63,665 nucleotides of DNA from the NCBI GenBank assembly GCA_012960115.1, contig DUBX01000029.1, forward strand, positions 199,692 to 263,356. Reading direction: 5' to 3'. The position numbers and the translations under genes were made by a program. This DNA is from Porticoccaceae bacterium (GTDB lineage Bacteria; Pseudomonadota; Gammaproteobacteria; Pseudomonadales; Porticoccaceae). Below, piece by piece: positions 10,677 to 19,579 of this stretch; the first letter of the stretch is position 1, and each line of letters starts with the position of its first letter. Under the pieces are notes generated by a model that did not search any database, was not told the DNA's origin, and saw nothing but the letters and a program-made list of their open reading frames with translations.

Positions 10677-11306
10677 TTAGCGATAAAAAGCTTGGGCCTT
10701 CTTAAGGACGGCAGATGCCATGACCGGAGTCACACCCAATAAACGTAGTAGATTCTCCGAAGTTCGGTCAACAATGCTCAAATTATTCTTGTTCAATCCC
10801 ACTAGACCTAGACCCGAAATAAACACCGAAGCCAACTGGTTTAATTGGAACCTATCAGACGTTGTTTTAAAAACACCCTGTGCTATACCGGTATCAACAT
10901 AAATTTTTAAGTAGCCGCTTACGTCAATAACCCCCTCCGGACCATAGAAAAATGATGCCGCAATTACATGGCACCACCTCTCGTGCTGAAGGGCAGCGCG
11001 CATCGCGATATTAGTTGAAACGACCAAGCGAATTGCCGCATTTTCGGTGTCAACAACCTGTTCATCGATAGCCGCTACAAGTTCTGCACCGATGGCCATA
11101 GCGACCGCAGAAACCAAGTCGTTCTTGTCCTGAAAATGATTGTAAAAAGTTGCATTTGACAGGCCGGCAAATTTTGTAATATCGTCAAGACGGGCATTAA
11201 TGATGCCCTTCTGCCCAAAAATTTCCAACCCACTGTCAATTAGCACGCCGCGTGTTCGTGCTCTCTTGTTTTGGCCTCTAGAACGATCTTGAAAATATCT
11301 GCTCAA
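10677..11306 (-). CDS. TetR/AcrR-family transcriptional regulator
   Basis: 209 residues. The N-terminal helix-turn-helix spans roughly residues 20-65, with the recognition helix in LSNATFYNHFQDKNDL. The rest is a helical ligand-binding domain I cannot assign. The start is taken as TTG at 11306, because SRYFQDR follows directly and is shared with the paralogue downstream. It is a tandem duplicate of the decayed gene at 10018-10628, about 50 bp apart. The ligand and target genes are unknown. The nearest divergent gene is the LeuB-like dehydrogenase, 440 bp away. Confidence 0.85.
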   Translation of the reverse strand: MSRYFQDRSRGQNKRARTRGVLIDSGLEIFGQKGIINARLDDITKFAGLSNATFYNHFQDKNDLVSAVAMAIGAELVAAIDEQVVDTENAAIRLVVSTNIAMRAALQHERWCHVIAASFFYGPEGVIDVSGYLKIYVDTGIAQGVFKTTSDRFQLNQLASVFISGLGLVGLNKNNLSIVDRTSENLLRLLGVTPVMASAVLKKAQAFYR

Positions 11307-11748
11307 TGGAAAACCTCTTATTTTTAGTCATACTCACAAATATCATTATGGTGCTATTAGTAGCGTTTTTAGCGACAAGAAGAGGATCTCTGTCGCTCTT
11401 ATGGATAAAAATCGTTTAGCCGAAACCCAAGTCTAAAACTAACATCTACTACGGCACTGCTAACGGCAATGGACCATACGGGAGAATCTCAAAAATGGAG
11501 TTATGTGCCAATATTTTACTATGTAACCAAAATCCCTGCAAGTTTAAATTAATTCGCGTAAGCCTGTTGTATTAATTCACTATTAAAGGACATTCTTTAC
11601 GTCGCTAAAGATCTAACGTTGCTATATCTCACTATTAGTTTCTCCTTCTAATTGACTTATTAGAGGTTGAGTTTTTATCCCATTAAATTTGCCATAGATG
11701 CGGGTGCTTCTTACAATGCACACCTATTAAAATTTGCAGGAAGTAATC
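11307..11748. other. Intergenic region
   Basis: About 440 bp, AT-rich, between a TetR gene and a divergent dehydrogenase. I see no ORF, RNA gene or strong palindrome here. Promoters of both genes must lie here. Confidence 0.4.
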
Positions 11749-12852
11749 ATGGCAGGAACTTATAAAGTAGCAGTATTGGCGGGTGACGGAATTGGCCCTG
11801 AGATTACGCAACAAGCGCTGCGCGTATTACGGCTGATTGAGCAAAAGCGTGACGTCGTTTTTTCCTGCGAAGAAGCTGAGTTTGGTGCCGCTGCTTATTT
11901 TTCGACAGGCAAGGCTTTTCCCGACGCGACTAAAAAAGTGTGCGACGAAGCTGACGCGATATTAAAGGGCCCGATTGGACTAAGTTATGAAGAATCTGAA
12001 AAGATACCAGTGGAAGAGCGTCCAGAGCGCGGCGCACTGTTGCCCATGCGCCGTCGATTGAATACCTACGCCAACTTCCGTCCGATCTCACTACCAAAAG
12101 GTATGGCACATTTTTCTCCACTCAAGCCTGAGATCGTGGGCGAAGGTATTGATATTATGCTGATACGTGAGTTGATTGGCGGATTGTATTTTGGCGGCAA
12201 GGAGCGCGGTGAAACCAAAGAAGGGTTACGCTATGTCAAGGAGAGCCTAGATTATGACGAGCAGCAGATTCGTCAGATTCTTGTCGTCGCCTTTAAAGAG
12301 TCCATGAAACGGAAAAAGGTATTGCACAATATTCACAAGAGTAATGTGTTGATCTCGTCGGTATTATGGAACGAAGTATTAGAAGAGGTCGCTCTAGATT
12401 ATCCGGAAGTGCGCGTTGTCCATATGCTGGTGGACGCAGCGGCCACGCATCTTTGTTTAAACCCCTGCCAATTTAATGTGATGGTTATGGAAAACATGTT
12501 TGGTGATATTTTAAGCGATCAGGCCGGTGGCATTTTAGGGTCACTAGGCTTAATGCCCTCTGCTTGTATAGGCCCGGAGAAAGCGTACTACGAGCCATCG
12601 CACGGGTCTGCGCCTGATATTGCCGGTAAAAATCTTGCCAACCCCTATTCGATGATTGGCTCAGTTGCCTTGATGCTCGACATGAGTTTCGGGATGACCG
12701 AGGAAGCAAAAGCCGTTTGGCAAGCGATGCAAAGGGTCTTTGAGTCAGGGTTTTCGACAGGTGACCTGTCCTCGGCCGGTTCAGCCAGCACCTTATTGAG
12801 TACAACAGAATTCGGGGACAAAGTACTCGAATCGCTGGAAGACTTATTGTAA
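11749..12852 (+). CDS. Isopropylmalate dehydrogenase-like (LeuB/isocitrate dehydrogenase family)
   Basis: 367-residue NAD(P)-dependent beta-decarboxylating dehydrogenase. The ATG at 11749 follows CAGGAAG and is preferred over a start five codons upstream. Visible are the nucleotide-side motif LAGDGIGPEI, RELIGGLYFGG (typical of the LeuB branch), DAAATHL, NMFGDILSDQA with metal-binding Asp residues, and the adenine-loop motif EPSHGSAPDIAGKNLANP. LeuB normally sits with leuC, leuD and leuA, which are absent here. This may therefore be a second LeuB or a related tartrate/malate-type enzyme. No clear operon partner is present. Confidence 0.8.
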   Translation: MAGTYKVAVLAGDGIGPEITQQALRVLRLIEQKRDVVFSCEEAEFGAAAYFSTGKAFPDATKKVCDEADAILKGPIGLSYEESEKIPVEERPERGALLPMRRRLNTYANFRPISLPKGMAHFSPLKPEIVGEGIDIMLIRELIGGLYFGGKERGETKEGLRYVKESLDYDEQQIRQILVVAFKESMKRKKVLHNIHKSNVLISSVLWNEVLEEVALDYPEVRVVHMLVDAAATHLCLNPCQFNVMVMENMFGDILSDQAGGILGSLGLMPSACIGPEKAYYEPSHGSAPDIAGKNLANPYSMIGSVALMLDMSFGMTEEAKAVWQAMQRVFESGFSTGDLSSAGSASTLLSTTEFGDKVLESLEDLL

Positions 12853-12901
12853 TTTACAAGGCTTGACCCTAGGGAAAATAATGAGTCTGGCCGGCACCGG
12901 A

Positions 12902-13789
12902 TTAGATGTCGATGGCCCTAACCAGCACCTCCATCGCCTGTGCCGCCACTGAAAGCTCTTGCTGTCTTCGCTTAATGATGCCCAACTGATGCGTTATTAT
13001 AGGGGAGGAAATTGCGCGACAGTGCAGGCCCATTTCTTCCATTTGGTTTTGACTGGTGCTTGGTACCACACTCAACCCTAGACCTTCACTGACCATGCGA
13101 CCAACACTCACCAGTTGGTGTGATTCAAATGCGGGTGTCAGCACCAGATCTTTTGCCGCCAAGGCTTGATCGATTAGCGCTCTGGTTCCGGCCGGACGTT
13201 GCAGGCTAATGTGTGGGTAAGCAAGCAGGTCAGACCAACGCAATTGTGATTTTGCTAGCAGTGGGTGCTTGGAGGGAAGAATAGCGATAAATCGATCCTT
13301 AAATAAGGCTTCGAAAGCAAGGTCTGGCGCATCACTAGGCTCAAAGGTAACACCCAACTCACAGCGACCTTCTCGCACCATGTCGACCACACTTTCGGCA
13401 ATTACATCGTGCACCGTGACATGGATATCTTTGTATTGCTGATGAAAACTGGCAAGTATTTTTGGCAATCGATTAATGGTGTAGGTCGGCATAGCTGCTA
13501 TGTCCAGCTTGCCACGACGCAGAGTAAAGTGATTGCGCACATCTTGAAGAGATTGCTCCCAATCGGACAGCAAGCGTCGAGCAACGGGATAAAATGCTTT
13601 CCCCTCTGGCGTGAGAGCTACCGATCGCGTCGTGCGTGCGAGCAGTTTCCCGCCTAAGGCTTCCTCTAGGTTTTTAATAGCGATACTGAGCGCCGGTTGC
13701 GATAGATGTAATTGGATCGCAGCCTCGGCGAAACTTCCAGTGCGAGCAACGGTACTGAACGCAATAACTTGATTGATGGACACCGCCAT
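12902..13789 (-). CDS. LysR-family transcriptional regulator
   Basis: 295 residues, standard length. The winged helix-turn-helix occupies about residues 3-62 (TGSFAEAAIQLHLSQPALSIAIKNLEEALG). The remainder is the type-2 periplasmic-binding-protein-like effector domain. It is divergent from the CoA-transferase genes, with 109 bp of AT-rich sequence between the starts. By the usual LysR arrangement it probably controls scoAB. The effector is unknown. Confidence 0.9.
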   Translation of the reverse strand: MAVSINQVIAFSTVARTGSFAEAAIQLHLSQPALSIAIKNLEEALGGKLLARTTRSVALTPEGKAFYPVARRLLSDWEQSLQDVRNHFTLRRGKLDIAAMPTYTINRLPKILASFHQQYKDIHVTVHDVIAESVVDMVREGRCELGVTFEPSDAPDLAFEALFKDRFIAILPSKHPLLAKSQLRWSDLLAYPHISLQRPAGTRALIDQALAAKDLVLTPAFESHQLVSVGRMVSEGLGLSVVPSTSQNQMEEMGLHCRAISSPIITHQLGIIKRRQQELSVAAQAMEVLVRAIDI

Positions 13790-13898
13790 TAATAGTTTAA
13801 CCTTATTAATTAATATAAAATTACAACTTGTTAAATATAATATTTTCTAGCATTCTGAGCAATCCTTACCTAAAAAATATAAATAGCAGGAGTGTACT

Positions 13899-14600
13899 GT
13901 GTCCGGATTTGACAAAGTGGTAACCAGCTACGAAGAGGCCCTAGCGGGCCTTGAAGATGATATGACCATCATCGCCGGAGGATTCGGCCTGTGTGGAATA
14001 CCAGAGAACCTCATTAAAGAAATAAAACGCAAAGGCACAAAAGGTCTGACCATTGCCTCCAATAATGCGGGCGTTGACGGCTTCGGTCTTGGCCTACTCC
14101 TAGAAGATAAACAGATCAAGAAAATGATTGCCTCCTATGTCGGTGAGAACGCCTTGTTTGAAGCGCAGATGATGAACGGCGAATTAGAAGTAGAACTTAC
14201 GCCGCAGGGCACGCTGGCTGAGAAAATGCGCGCGGGAGGAGCTGGCATCCCTGCCTTCTATACCGCTACTGGCTATGGCACACCCGTTGGCGAAGGCAAG
14301 GAAGTACGAGAGTTTGATGGCCGCCACTACATTCTCGAAGAAGCACTCAACGGTGACTTTTCCATTGCCAAAGCATGGAAAGCTGACCGTCACGGCAACT
14401 TAATGTTTCGAAAGACCGCTCGCAATTTCAATCCAATGGCGATTACCGCTGGTAAAATTTCGGTCGTGGAAGTTGAAGAAATTGTTGAGGTAGGTCAACT
14501 AGACCCCGATGAAATTCATCTGCCGGGCATCTATGTTAATCGCCTAATCCAGGGCACATTTGAGAAAACTATTGAACAGCGCACAGTGCGCACCGCATAA
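13899..14600 (+). CDS. scoA: 3-oxoacid CoA-transferase, subunit A
   Basis: 233 residues. It starts at GTG 13899 behind GCAGGAG. The CoA-transferase family I motif [13 protein letters not shown] is near residues 26-38, followed by a conserved NNAG segment and the [16 protein letters not shown] stretch. With subunit B 13 bp downstream it would move CoA from succinyl-CoA to acetoacetate. That would let the cell use acetoacetate, including that released by the tyrosine pathway at 42-47 kb. The exact acyl acceptor is inferred from family resemblance. Confidence 0.9.
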   Translation: MSGFDKVVTSYEEALAGLEDDMTIIAGGFGLCGIPENLIKEIKRKGTKGLTIASNNAGVDGFGLGLLLEDKQIKKMIASYVGENALFEAQMMNGELEVELTPQGTLAEKMRAGGAGIPAFYTATGYGTPVGEGKEVREFDGRHYILEEALNGDFSIAKAWKADRHGNLMFRKTARNFNPMAITAGKISVVEVEEIVEVGQLDPDEIHLPGIYVNRLIQGTFEKTIEQRTVRTA

Positions 14601-14612
14601 GGGGAATTAGAC

Positions 14613-15269
14613 ATGGCTTTGACCCGCGAACAACTGGCTCAACGCGTCGCCCAAGAATTTCAGGACGGCTACTACGTCAACCTTGGGATAGGCATTCCCA
14701 CCTTGGCGGCTAATTACATCCCCAGTGATATGCAGGTCGTGCTGCAATCGGAAAATGGACTGCTCGGCATGGGCCCATTCCCGCTGGAAGAAGAGATCGA
14801 CGCAGATCTAATTAATGCTGGCAAGCAAACTGTCACCATGGTTGAGGGTGCTGCTATCTTTTCGTCTGCCGACTCTTTCGGCATGATTCGCGGTGGTCAT
14901 GTTGACCTCACCGTATTGGGAGCCTTTGAGGTGGATTGCCAAGGTAATATAGCGTCCTGGATGATTCCCGGTAAGCTTATTAAAGGCATGGGTGGAGCGA
15001 TGGATTTAGTTGCAGGTGCTGACAATATTATTGTCACCATGACCCATGCATCAAAATCTGGGCAGTCTAAACTGTTGTCTGAATGCACCCTGCCACTCAC
15101 AGGTAAAGGCTGCATAAGACGCGTGCTGACCGACCTTGCTCTGATGGACATCGAAGACGGCAAGTTTATTTTGCGTGAACGAGCCCCCGGGGTAAGCATT
15201 GAAGAGATTATAAATCTTACCGGTGGAAAGCTTGTAGTGCCGGATCACGTTCCTGAGATGACGTTTTAA
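14613..15269 (+). CDS. scoB: 3-oxoacid CoA-transferase, subunit B
   Basis: 218 residues with the ATG at 14613. The catalytic glutamate lies in LQSENGLLGMGP (Glu47), which forms the gamma-glutamyl-CoA thioester intermediate. NLGIGIPTLAANY near residues 23-35 and the GGHVDLTVLGAFEVD segment are typical of subunit B. It is co-transcribed with scoA and likely under the divergent LysR. Confidence 0.92.
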   Translation: MALTREQLAQRVAQEFQDGYYVNLGIGIPTLAANYIPSDMQVVLQSENGLLGMGPFPLEEEIDADLINAGKQTVTMVEGAAIFSSADSFGMIRGGHVDLTVLGAFEVDCQGNIASWMIPGKLIKGMGGAMDLVAGADNIIVTMTHASKSGQSKLLSECTLPLTGKGCIRRVLTDLALMDIEDGKFILRERAPGVSIEEIINLTGGKLVVPDHVPEMTF

Positions 15270-15446
15270 AGTAATACTGGTGTCGTCCATCAGGTCTCAA
15301 TAGCGGGCACTTAAAGCAGTGCTCTTTCACAAAAAGTTTTATTTAAGGTGCATCTCGCCCTTTAAGTGTCAACCAACGTCCTCTTCATAGTTAGCCTGCC
15401 GGTGAGCTCTTTTTACCGTTGCACCCCAAGTTTAATATAGACATTA

Positions 15447-15481
15447 AAAATAATATGACATATAGTATGTCATATTATTTT
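15447..15481. promoter_or_regulatory. 35-bp near-perfect palindrome (operator candidate)
   Basis: Two 16-base arms (the inner 14 are AATAATATGACATA and its complement TATGTCATATTATT) flank a 3-base centre TAG. It ends 23 bp before the nitroreductase start, at promoter distance. The arms are perfect. No GC-rich stem is present and the position is upstream of a gene, so an operator fits better than a terminator. Confidence 0.65.
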
Positions 15482-15504
15482 ATCTAATTTTTTTAGAGGG
15501 TGTT

Positions 15505-16176
15505 ATGGACTTTACAGCGTTTGCACAGTCACGAAAGAGTACTCGTGGGTTTCAAAAAAAAGCAATTCCAAAAGATGTCGTTGATGACATTATCAATACA
15601 GCGAAATGGGCCCCATCTTCCTACAATACCCAAACGTGGTATGTTCATGCTGTAGCTGGTGAAGTGCTAGCTAAAATTCGTGAGGGCAACACCAAAAACA
15701 CCATGGCTGGAAAACCTCATGTGCGTGATTTCCCTTATAAAGAAGACTATGAGGGTGAACATCGCCGGCGGCAAATCGATGTTGCCATTCAGCTGTTTGA
15801 GGCTATGGGTATCGAGCGCGACGATAAGGAAAAGCGCATGGATTGGATGCTAAGAGGCTTTCGACAATTTGATGCCCCAGTGTCCTTAGTGCTGACCTAT
15901 GATAAAAGTCTTGAGCCTGCAGCCATTAGTCATTTTGGGTTGGGATCTCTTGCCTATGGGATTGTTCTTGCAGCATGGGAACGCGGTATCGGTTGCGTTA
16001 TTAACGGCCAAGGCATTATGCAGTCTGACGTTGTTCGTGAACACGCCAAGATTCCCGATGACCAAAGTATCATGATCTGTATTGCTATGGGCTATCCAGA
16101 TGACAATTTTCCCGCTAACGATGTACGCTCAGTGCGGACTGACAATACCGACTTTGTCAGTTATCAAGGTTTTTGA
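15505..16176 (+). CDS. Nitroreductase-family FMN oxidoreductase
   Basis: 223 residues. The N-terminal SRKSTRGFQKKAIP binds FMN phosphate in this family. APSSYNTQTW near residue 36 and a C-terminal MGYPDDNFPANDVRS segment are typical. Family members reduce nitro groups, quinones or enones with NAD(P)H in the cytoplasm; the physiological substrate is open. The ATG follows TAGAGGGTGTT. The strong palindrome just upstream suggests it is inducible through a dedicated repressor, which is not obviously encoded next to it. Confidence 0.9.
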   Translation: MDFTAFAQSRKSTRGFQKKAIPKDVVDDIINTAKWAPSSYNTQTWYVHAVAGEVLAKIREGNTKNTMAGKPHVRDFPYKEDYEGEHRRRQIDVAIQLFEAMGIERDDKEKRMDWMLRGFRQFDAPVSLVLTYDKSLEPAAISHFGLGSLAYGIVLAAWERGIGCVINGQGIMQSDVVREHAKIPDDQSIMICIAMGYPDDNFPANDVRSVRTDNTDFVSYQGF

Positions 16177-16245
16177 TTGCCAGAGCTCGCCACCACAGTA
16201 AGGGTCTTGGAAAGTAACCATGGGTAATAAAAAAGGCTGTTACAG

Positions 16246-16935
16246 ATGGTAAAGCGAATATTTCTGCGATTGGTGACTGTGTCTTTAGTGTTAGCCCTGG
16301 GCCTTTTTTGGCTTGGCTATTTCTCTGTTCGACCGCCACTGACTATTGACCCAGCAATACTAACGGGCGATGGCAGTACGATAAATTATTGTAACCTGCC
16401 TGAACTAGACGGTAGCGCCAAAATGGCCGCTGAGATTCCTAAAGGGAATACGCCTGGCTGTGGATACACTCATTTTCCACTGCCTGTATTGGCACAATGC
16501 ACCGAGCCCCTGCCCGAGCAAGCGGATGATATTCGTGGCCTATGGCTTGGCGTAGAGGGTGGGCATACCGGCCATGTTGAGCGTGTAGAGCAGTGTGGCA
16601 ACCGGACAGTCGTGACATCCGCCGGCCTTATTCATGATTATGGGCCGAACAGCACCGCTGGGCTAAATACCAACGATACTGAAGGCTCGGTGCTCTTTAT
16701 CGCTGGTGACAAAGAATACTGCATGCGCACGTCTGCCAGCATGATCTGGGACAATGGCGTGCTGGACTTTCATGCCTTTGGTTGGGGCCCAGTGGTAGTT
16801 AATCGATATAGGGAGGGTGAACAATTAGTCTGGAAATATGCCGACGGTAGCACCACCCACATGGACAGAATCTGTACGCTCCCCCCGGAACACAAAGTGC
16901 CGACGCCGCGCGGCAAGCGTTACAAGCTGTTCTAA
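16246..16935 (+). CDS. Unknown membrane-anchored or exported protein
   Basis: 229 residues that I do not recognise. An N-terminal hydrophobic segment (about residues 5-27) looks like a signal anchor. The rest is extracytoplasmic in style, with six scattered cysteines that could form disulfides, and the motif GLWLGVEGGHTGHVERVEQCGNR, which suggests a small beta-sandwich. The start ATG at 16246 follows AAAGGC at a plausible distance. It is 70 bp after the nitroreductase on the same strand and may be transcribed with it. Confidence 0.6.
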   Translation: MVKRIFLRLVTVSLVLALGLFWLGYFSVRPPLTIDPAILTGDGSTINYCNLPELDGSAKMAAEIPKGNTPGCGYTHFPLPVLAQCTEPLPEQADDIRGLWLGVEGGHTGHVERVEQCGNRTVVTSAGLIHDYGPNSTAGLNTNDTEGSVLFIAGDKEYCMRTSASMIWDNGVLDFHAFGWGPVVVNRYREGEQLVWKYADGSTTHMDRICTLPPEHKVPTPRGKRYKLF

Positions 16936-17055
16936 GACTGCTTTATTGAACCAAGCACCAAAGACAGGCCCTTTAATCAGCATTTCAGGTTTGACCCGCC
17001 GAACGCTTAACGATACCCTCTAAGAATCCAATCTAACCCCTTACTAATTGAGCGT

Positions 17056-18000
17056 ATGATGAGTGAGTTTCCAAAGTTTAGGCAAGCTGACTACCCGACA
17101 TTGTACTTAGAGCAAACTGACAAAGATTTGGTTAAAACCTTAGATCCAAATTTGCGTTACGCTTATTTTAAAACCATAGCCAAGGGCGGTAAGTCATTAA
17201 TTCGATCCTGTAAAGATATGCATTTGGGTCGCGTGGTTTGCTATAAATCACTGTTGCCAGCCTTTGCTGATGATCCGATTGAGCAAAAAAGACTGCTACG
17301 CGAAGCCCGTGTATCAGCTATGTTGCAACATCCGAACACCATGCCAACGTATGAACTGGGTCGCGATCGTCAAGGTCATTGTTACTTCACGATGAAGCTA
17401 GTCCACGGTTATACCTTTCGAGAAATCATTAACTATCGCGAACGTTACGACATCACTCAATTGCTCGATATCGTGATTCAGGTAGCCCATGCTCTGGAGT
17501 ACGCGCATACCCATGGTGTGGTACATCGAGATATTAAACCCGAAAATATTTTAATCGGGCCATTTGGTGAAGTGCTGCTGTTAGATTGGGGATTAGCCAA
17601 AGTTAGAAGTGAAGAGGGGCATGAGTCAGAGATTGATGACATTGACCCTCAATCTTCAGCAAAGACACAAAGCATGACGGGCTTTCAGAAGTTACAAGGA
17701 ACCATCTCTTATATGTCACCTGAACAAATAAAAAAAGCACCAGACATTGATGGTAGAACTGACATATACAGTCTCGGCGTTCTATTGTACGAAGTTATCA
17801 CCGGTAACACGCCTGCCTCGGGTGACACTATGGACAAGCTAATAGCCAGCACGCTAAATGACGAACCGCAGCTACCGTCTATACTGGCCTCTATGCCTAT
17901 CTCTAACGTGCTGGAGAAAACCATCATGCAATGTTTACAAAAAGACCGAGACAACCGCGTACTAACCAGCGGTGAGTTGATTCGCCTGCTGAAACAATAA
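17056..18000 (+). CDS. Serine/threonine protein kinase
   Basis: 314 residues, a single kinase domain with no membrane segment or sensor extension. The conserved residues are present: Lys64 (VCYKSL), Glu83 in the C helix (LREARV), the catalytic loop HRDIKPEN at 157-164, and DWG at 177-179 in place of the usual DFG. The activation segment TISYMSPEQIK and GRTDIYSLGVLLYE follow. The glycine loop is degenerate (IAKGGKSLIRS). It converges with a PP2C phosphatase 20 bp away, so the pair probably forms a reversible phosphorylation switch. The target is unknown. Confidence 0.93.
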   Translation: MMSEFPKFRQADYPTLYLEQTDKDLVKTLDPNLRYAYFKTIAKGGKSLIRSCKDMHLGRVVCYKSLLPAFADDPIEQKRLLREARVSAMLQHPNTMPTYELGRDRQGHCYFTMKLVHGYTFREIINYRERYDITQLLDIVIQVAHALEYAHTHGVVHRDIKPENILIGPFGEVLLLDWGLAKVRSEEGHESEIDDIDPQSSAKTQSMTGFQKLQGTISYMSPEQIKKAPDIDGRTDIYSLGVLLYEVITGNTPASGDTMDKLIASTLNDEPQLPSILASMPISNVLEKTIMQCLQKDRDNRVLTSGELIRLLKQ

Positions 18001-18020
18001 TAGAGGAAATTCTAGCCGCG

Positions 18021-18764
18021 TTAGGGTTTGACCTGGGCCAAGATGAAAGAGACATTGTCTTGGCCGCCGCAATCTAATGCTCGATCAAGTAGTACGTCAG
18101 CGTAAGACTCTAGGTTACTCTCGAACTTGGCGGCGTACTCCAACATTAGCTCGCTTTTAACGCGATCAGATAAGCCATCGGTGCAGGCAAGTACAATATC
18201 ATTAGGTTCTAGTTCAACACTGCCTGTGTCAGGCTTGAGTAATAATATGCTGCCGACTTTTTGAGTCAAAATATTGGGAGCACATCTATATAAATCCGGT
18301 GCTAAAGTAGCATCAATTTTGTCTCGATCTAGCGTATGGTCTTTGGTCAGCATGGTGATTTTATTGGCCGATGGCCTAATGAGATAAATCCTAGAATCAC
18401 CCACCCACGAAAAGTGCAGCTGATTATAAGCAATCCAAAAACAACTGAGTGTTGACCCCATGTTGCGGTATTTTTCTTCATTCCGTTGAATGGCAATAAT
18501 AGCTTCATTGGCATACTTTATAGCGTTGCCAAGTTCCTGTGCCGGTTTTTGGCGCAGCGTGTCGCTGTCAGCGTCGGACAAATATTCCACACTGGCGTCA
18601 ACAGCAATTTGGCTAGCGACCTCACCAAAGTCATCTCCACCTATGCCATCGGCGATTGCAGCGATTAGACGATCCTGGTGAACCTGCAGGAAATCTTCGT
18701 TGTTACGCCTAACTTTACCGACATGGCTACGTGAACAAAATGTGATATCGGCTTCTTTAAACAT
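18021..18764 (-). CDS. PP2C-type serine/threonine phosphatase
   Basis: 247-residue metal-dependent phosphatase. The PP2C motifs are RRNNEDF near residue 20, AAIADGIGG at 36-43 with the metal Asp, GSTLSCFWI, WVGDSRIYL, LACTDGLSD and GGQDNVSFI at the end. These supply the two-metal aspartate cluster. It is cytoplasmic, without membrane segments. It converges with the kinase at 17056-18000 and is its likely antagonist. Confidence 0.93.
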   Translation of the reverse strand: MFKEADITFCSRSHVGKVRRNNEDFLQVHQDRLIAAIADGIGGDDFGEVASQIAVDASVEYLSDADSDTLRQKPAQELGNAIKYANEAIIAIQRNEEKYRNMGSTLSCFWIAYNQLHFSWVGDSRIYLIRPSANKITMLTKDHTLDRDKIDATLAPDLYRCAPNILTQKVGSILLLKPDTGSVELEPNDIVLACTDGLSDRVKSELMLEYAAKFESNLESYADVLLDRALDCGGQDNVSFILAQVKP

Positions 18765-18784
18765 GCATATTAGTTTACCTGATG

Positions 18785-18841
18785 TTAACTAACGAGCAAG
18801 GGTTAGGCGTTCTGTTCTTAACTAAAAAGCAAGGTTAGGCG
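18785..18841. repeat. Short tandem direct repeat
   Basis: Two copies, 25 and 24 bases, begin 33 bases apart. Each starts TTAACTAA and ends GTTAGGCG. They lie between the PP2C start and the YHYH gene, so they could be binding sites or replication slippage. Confidence 0.5.
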
Positions 18842-18892
18842 CTAATGAGATCGGAAATATTAATCGGCTAACAATAAAAGTACCCTCAAAGA

Positions 18893-19579
18893 ATGTTAAA
18901 AGTGAGTCCTTTATTCTTCAACGGCGTGGCCAGGTTGTGTTTATTTCTAAGCACCATCTGCCTGCTAGCCGTTTGCGCTTTTCACTATCCTGAGTACTTA
19001 ACGACAGCTACCTTGCGTGAGATTTATACAGACGAGCAAGCGAGAATTCTACTCTTGGGAGGTATGTTAATAACACTAGCACTCTCGGTATCTGCCTTAT
19101 TTTTTGCTCTGCACAAATCTTCGGCCGCGACAGCCTTGTTGCTACTTTTTATCGCCTGGCTAGCTGCCGGCACTGGCATATCTTATGGCGGTGCATACCA
19201 CTACCACGGCACACCCGAAGGTTTTGTAGACAAACTGGAAAAGGGTACCGAAATGACATTGGTTGCTTGGGCTGCTGATGTCTTCCCAATCTACGCACGT
19301 TATGGTTATCAAGATGCTATGGATGCGAGCTCCGAGATTTTGATTGTTGAGAGTAGCTACCGCCATAAGTCTTCACTTGACGCCAATCGGCCAAGTGTCT
19401 CGGACTACGCCATGGGGGCTTTTACTCAAGACTATGAATGTGTTGCTGGCAGTGTTTCAAGCCTTGATGAGTGTAATGGTCGCACAGGTGTAACGCCTGA
19501 ATTCCCCGAAGGGATTTATCATTACTATGCAACCAATGGTTTTCCTTTCCTTCAGCGCTGCGTGAAAGGGGCGCTATGA
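18893..19579 (+). CDS. Membrane protein with C-terminal YHYH domain (apparent chimera)
   Basis: 228 residues. The first 95 or so contain three hydrophobic helices and the motif HYPEYLTTATLREIY, which reminds me of the N-terminus of desaturase/hydroxylase-type membrane proteins (low certainty). From about residue 100 it changes to a YHYH-family domain: AYHYHGTPEGF, LVAWAADVFPIYARYGY, GRTGVTPEFPEG, and YHYYATNGFPFLQRCVKG. YHYH proteins are normally secreted with a signal peptide and a longer N-terminal half. Here that half is missing and membrane helices take its place, so a deletion fusing two genes is likely. It overlaps the next gene by ATGA. Confidence 0.65.
   Translation: MLKVSPLFFNGVARLCLFLSTICLLAVCAFHYPEYLTTATLREIYTDEQARILLLGGMLITLALSVSALFFALHKSSAATALLLLFIAWLAAGTGISYGGAYHYHGTPEGFVDKLEKGTEMTLVAWAADVFPIYARYGYQDAMDASSEILIVESSYRHKSSLDANRPSVSDYAMGAFTQDYECVAGSVSSLDECNGRTGVTPEFPEGIYHYYATNGFPFLQRCVKGAL

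Noticed and set aside
11749-12852. Calling the LeuB-like gene leuB
   Set aside because: leuA, leuC and leuD are absent and the family includes tartrate and other dehydrogenases, so the symbol would overstate the evidence.
18785-18841. GTTAGGC motifs resembling integron attC core sites
   Set aside because: Both copies have the same orientation, no complementary RYYYAAC half with attC spacing exists, and there is no integron integrase or cassette array.
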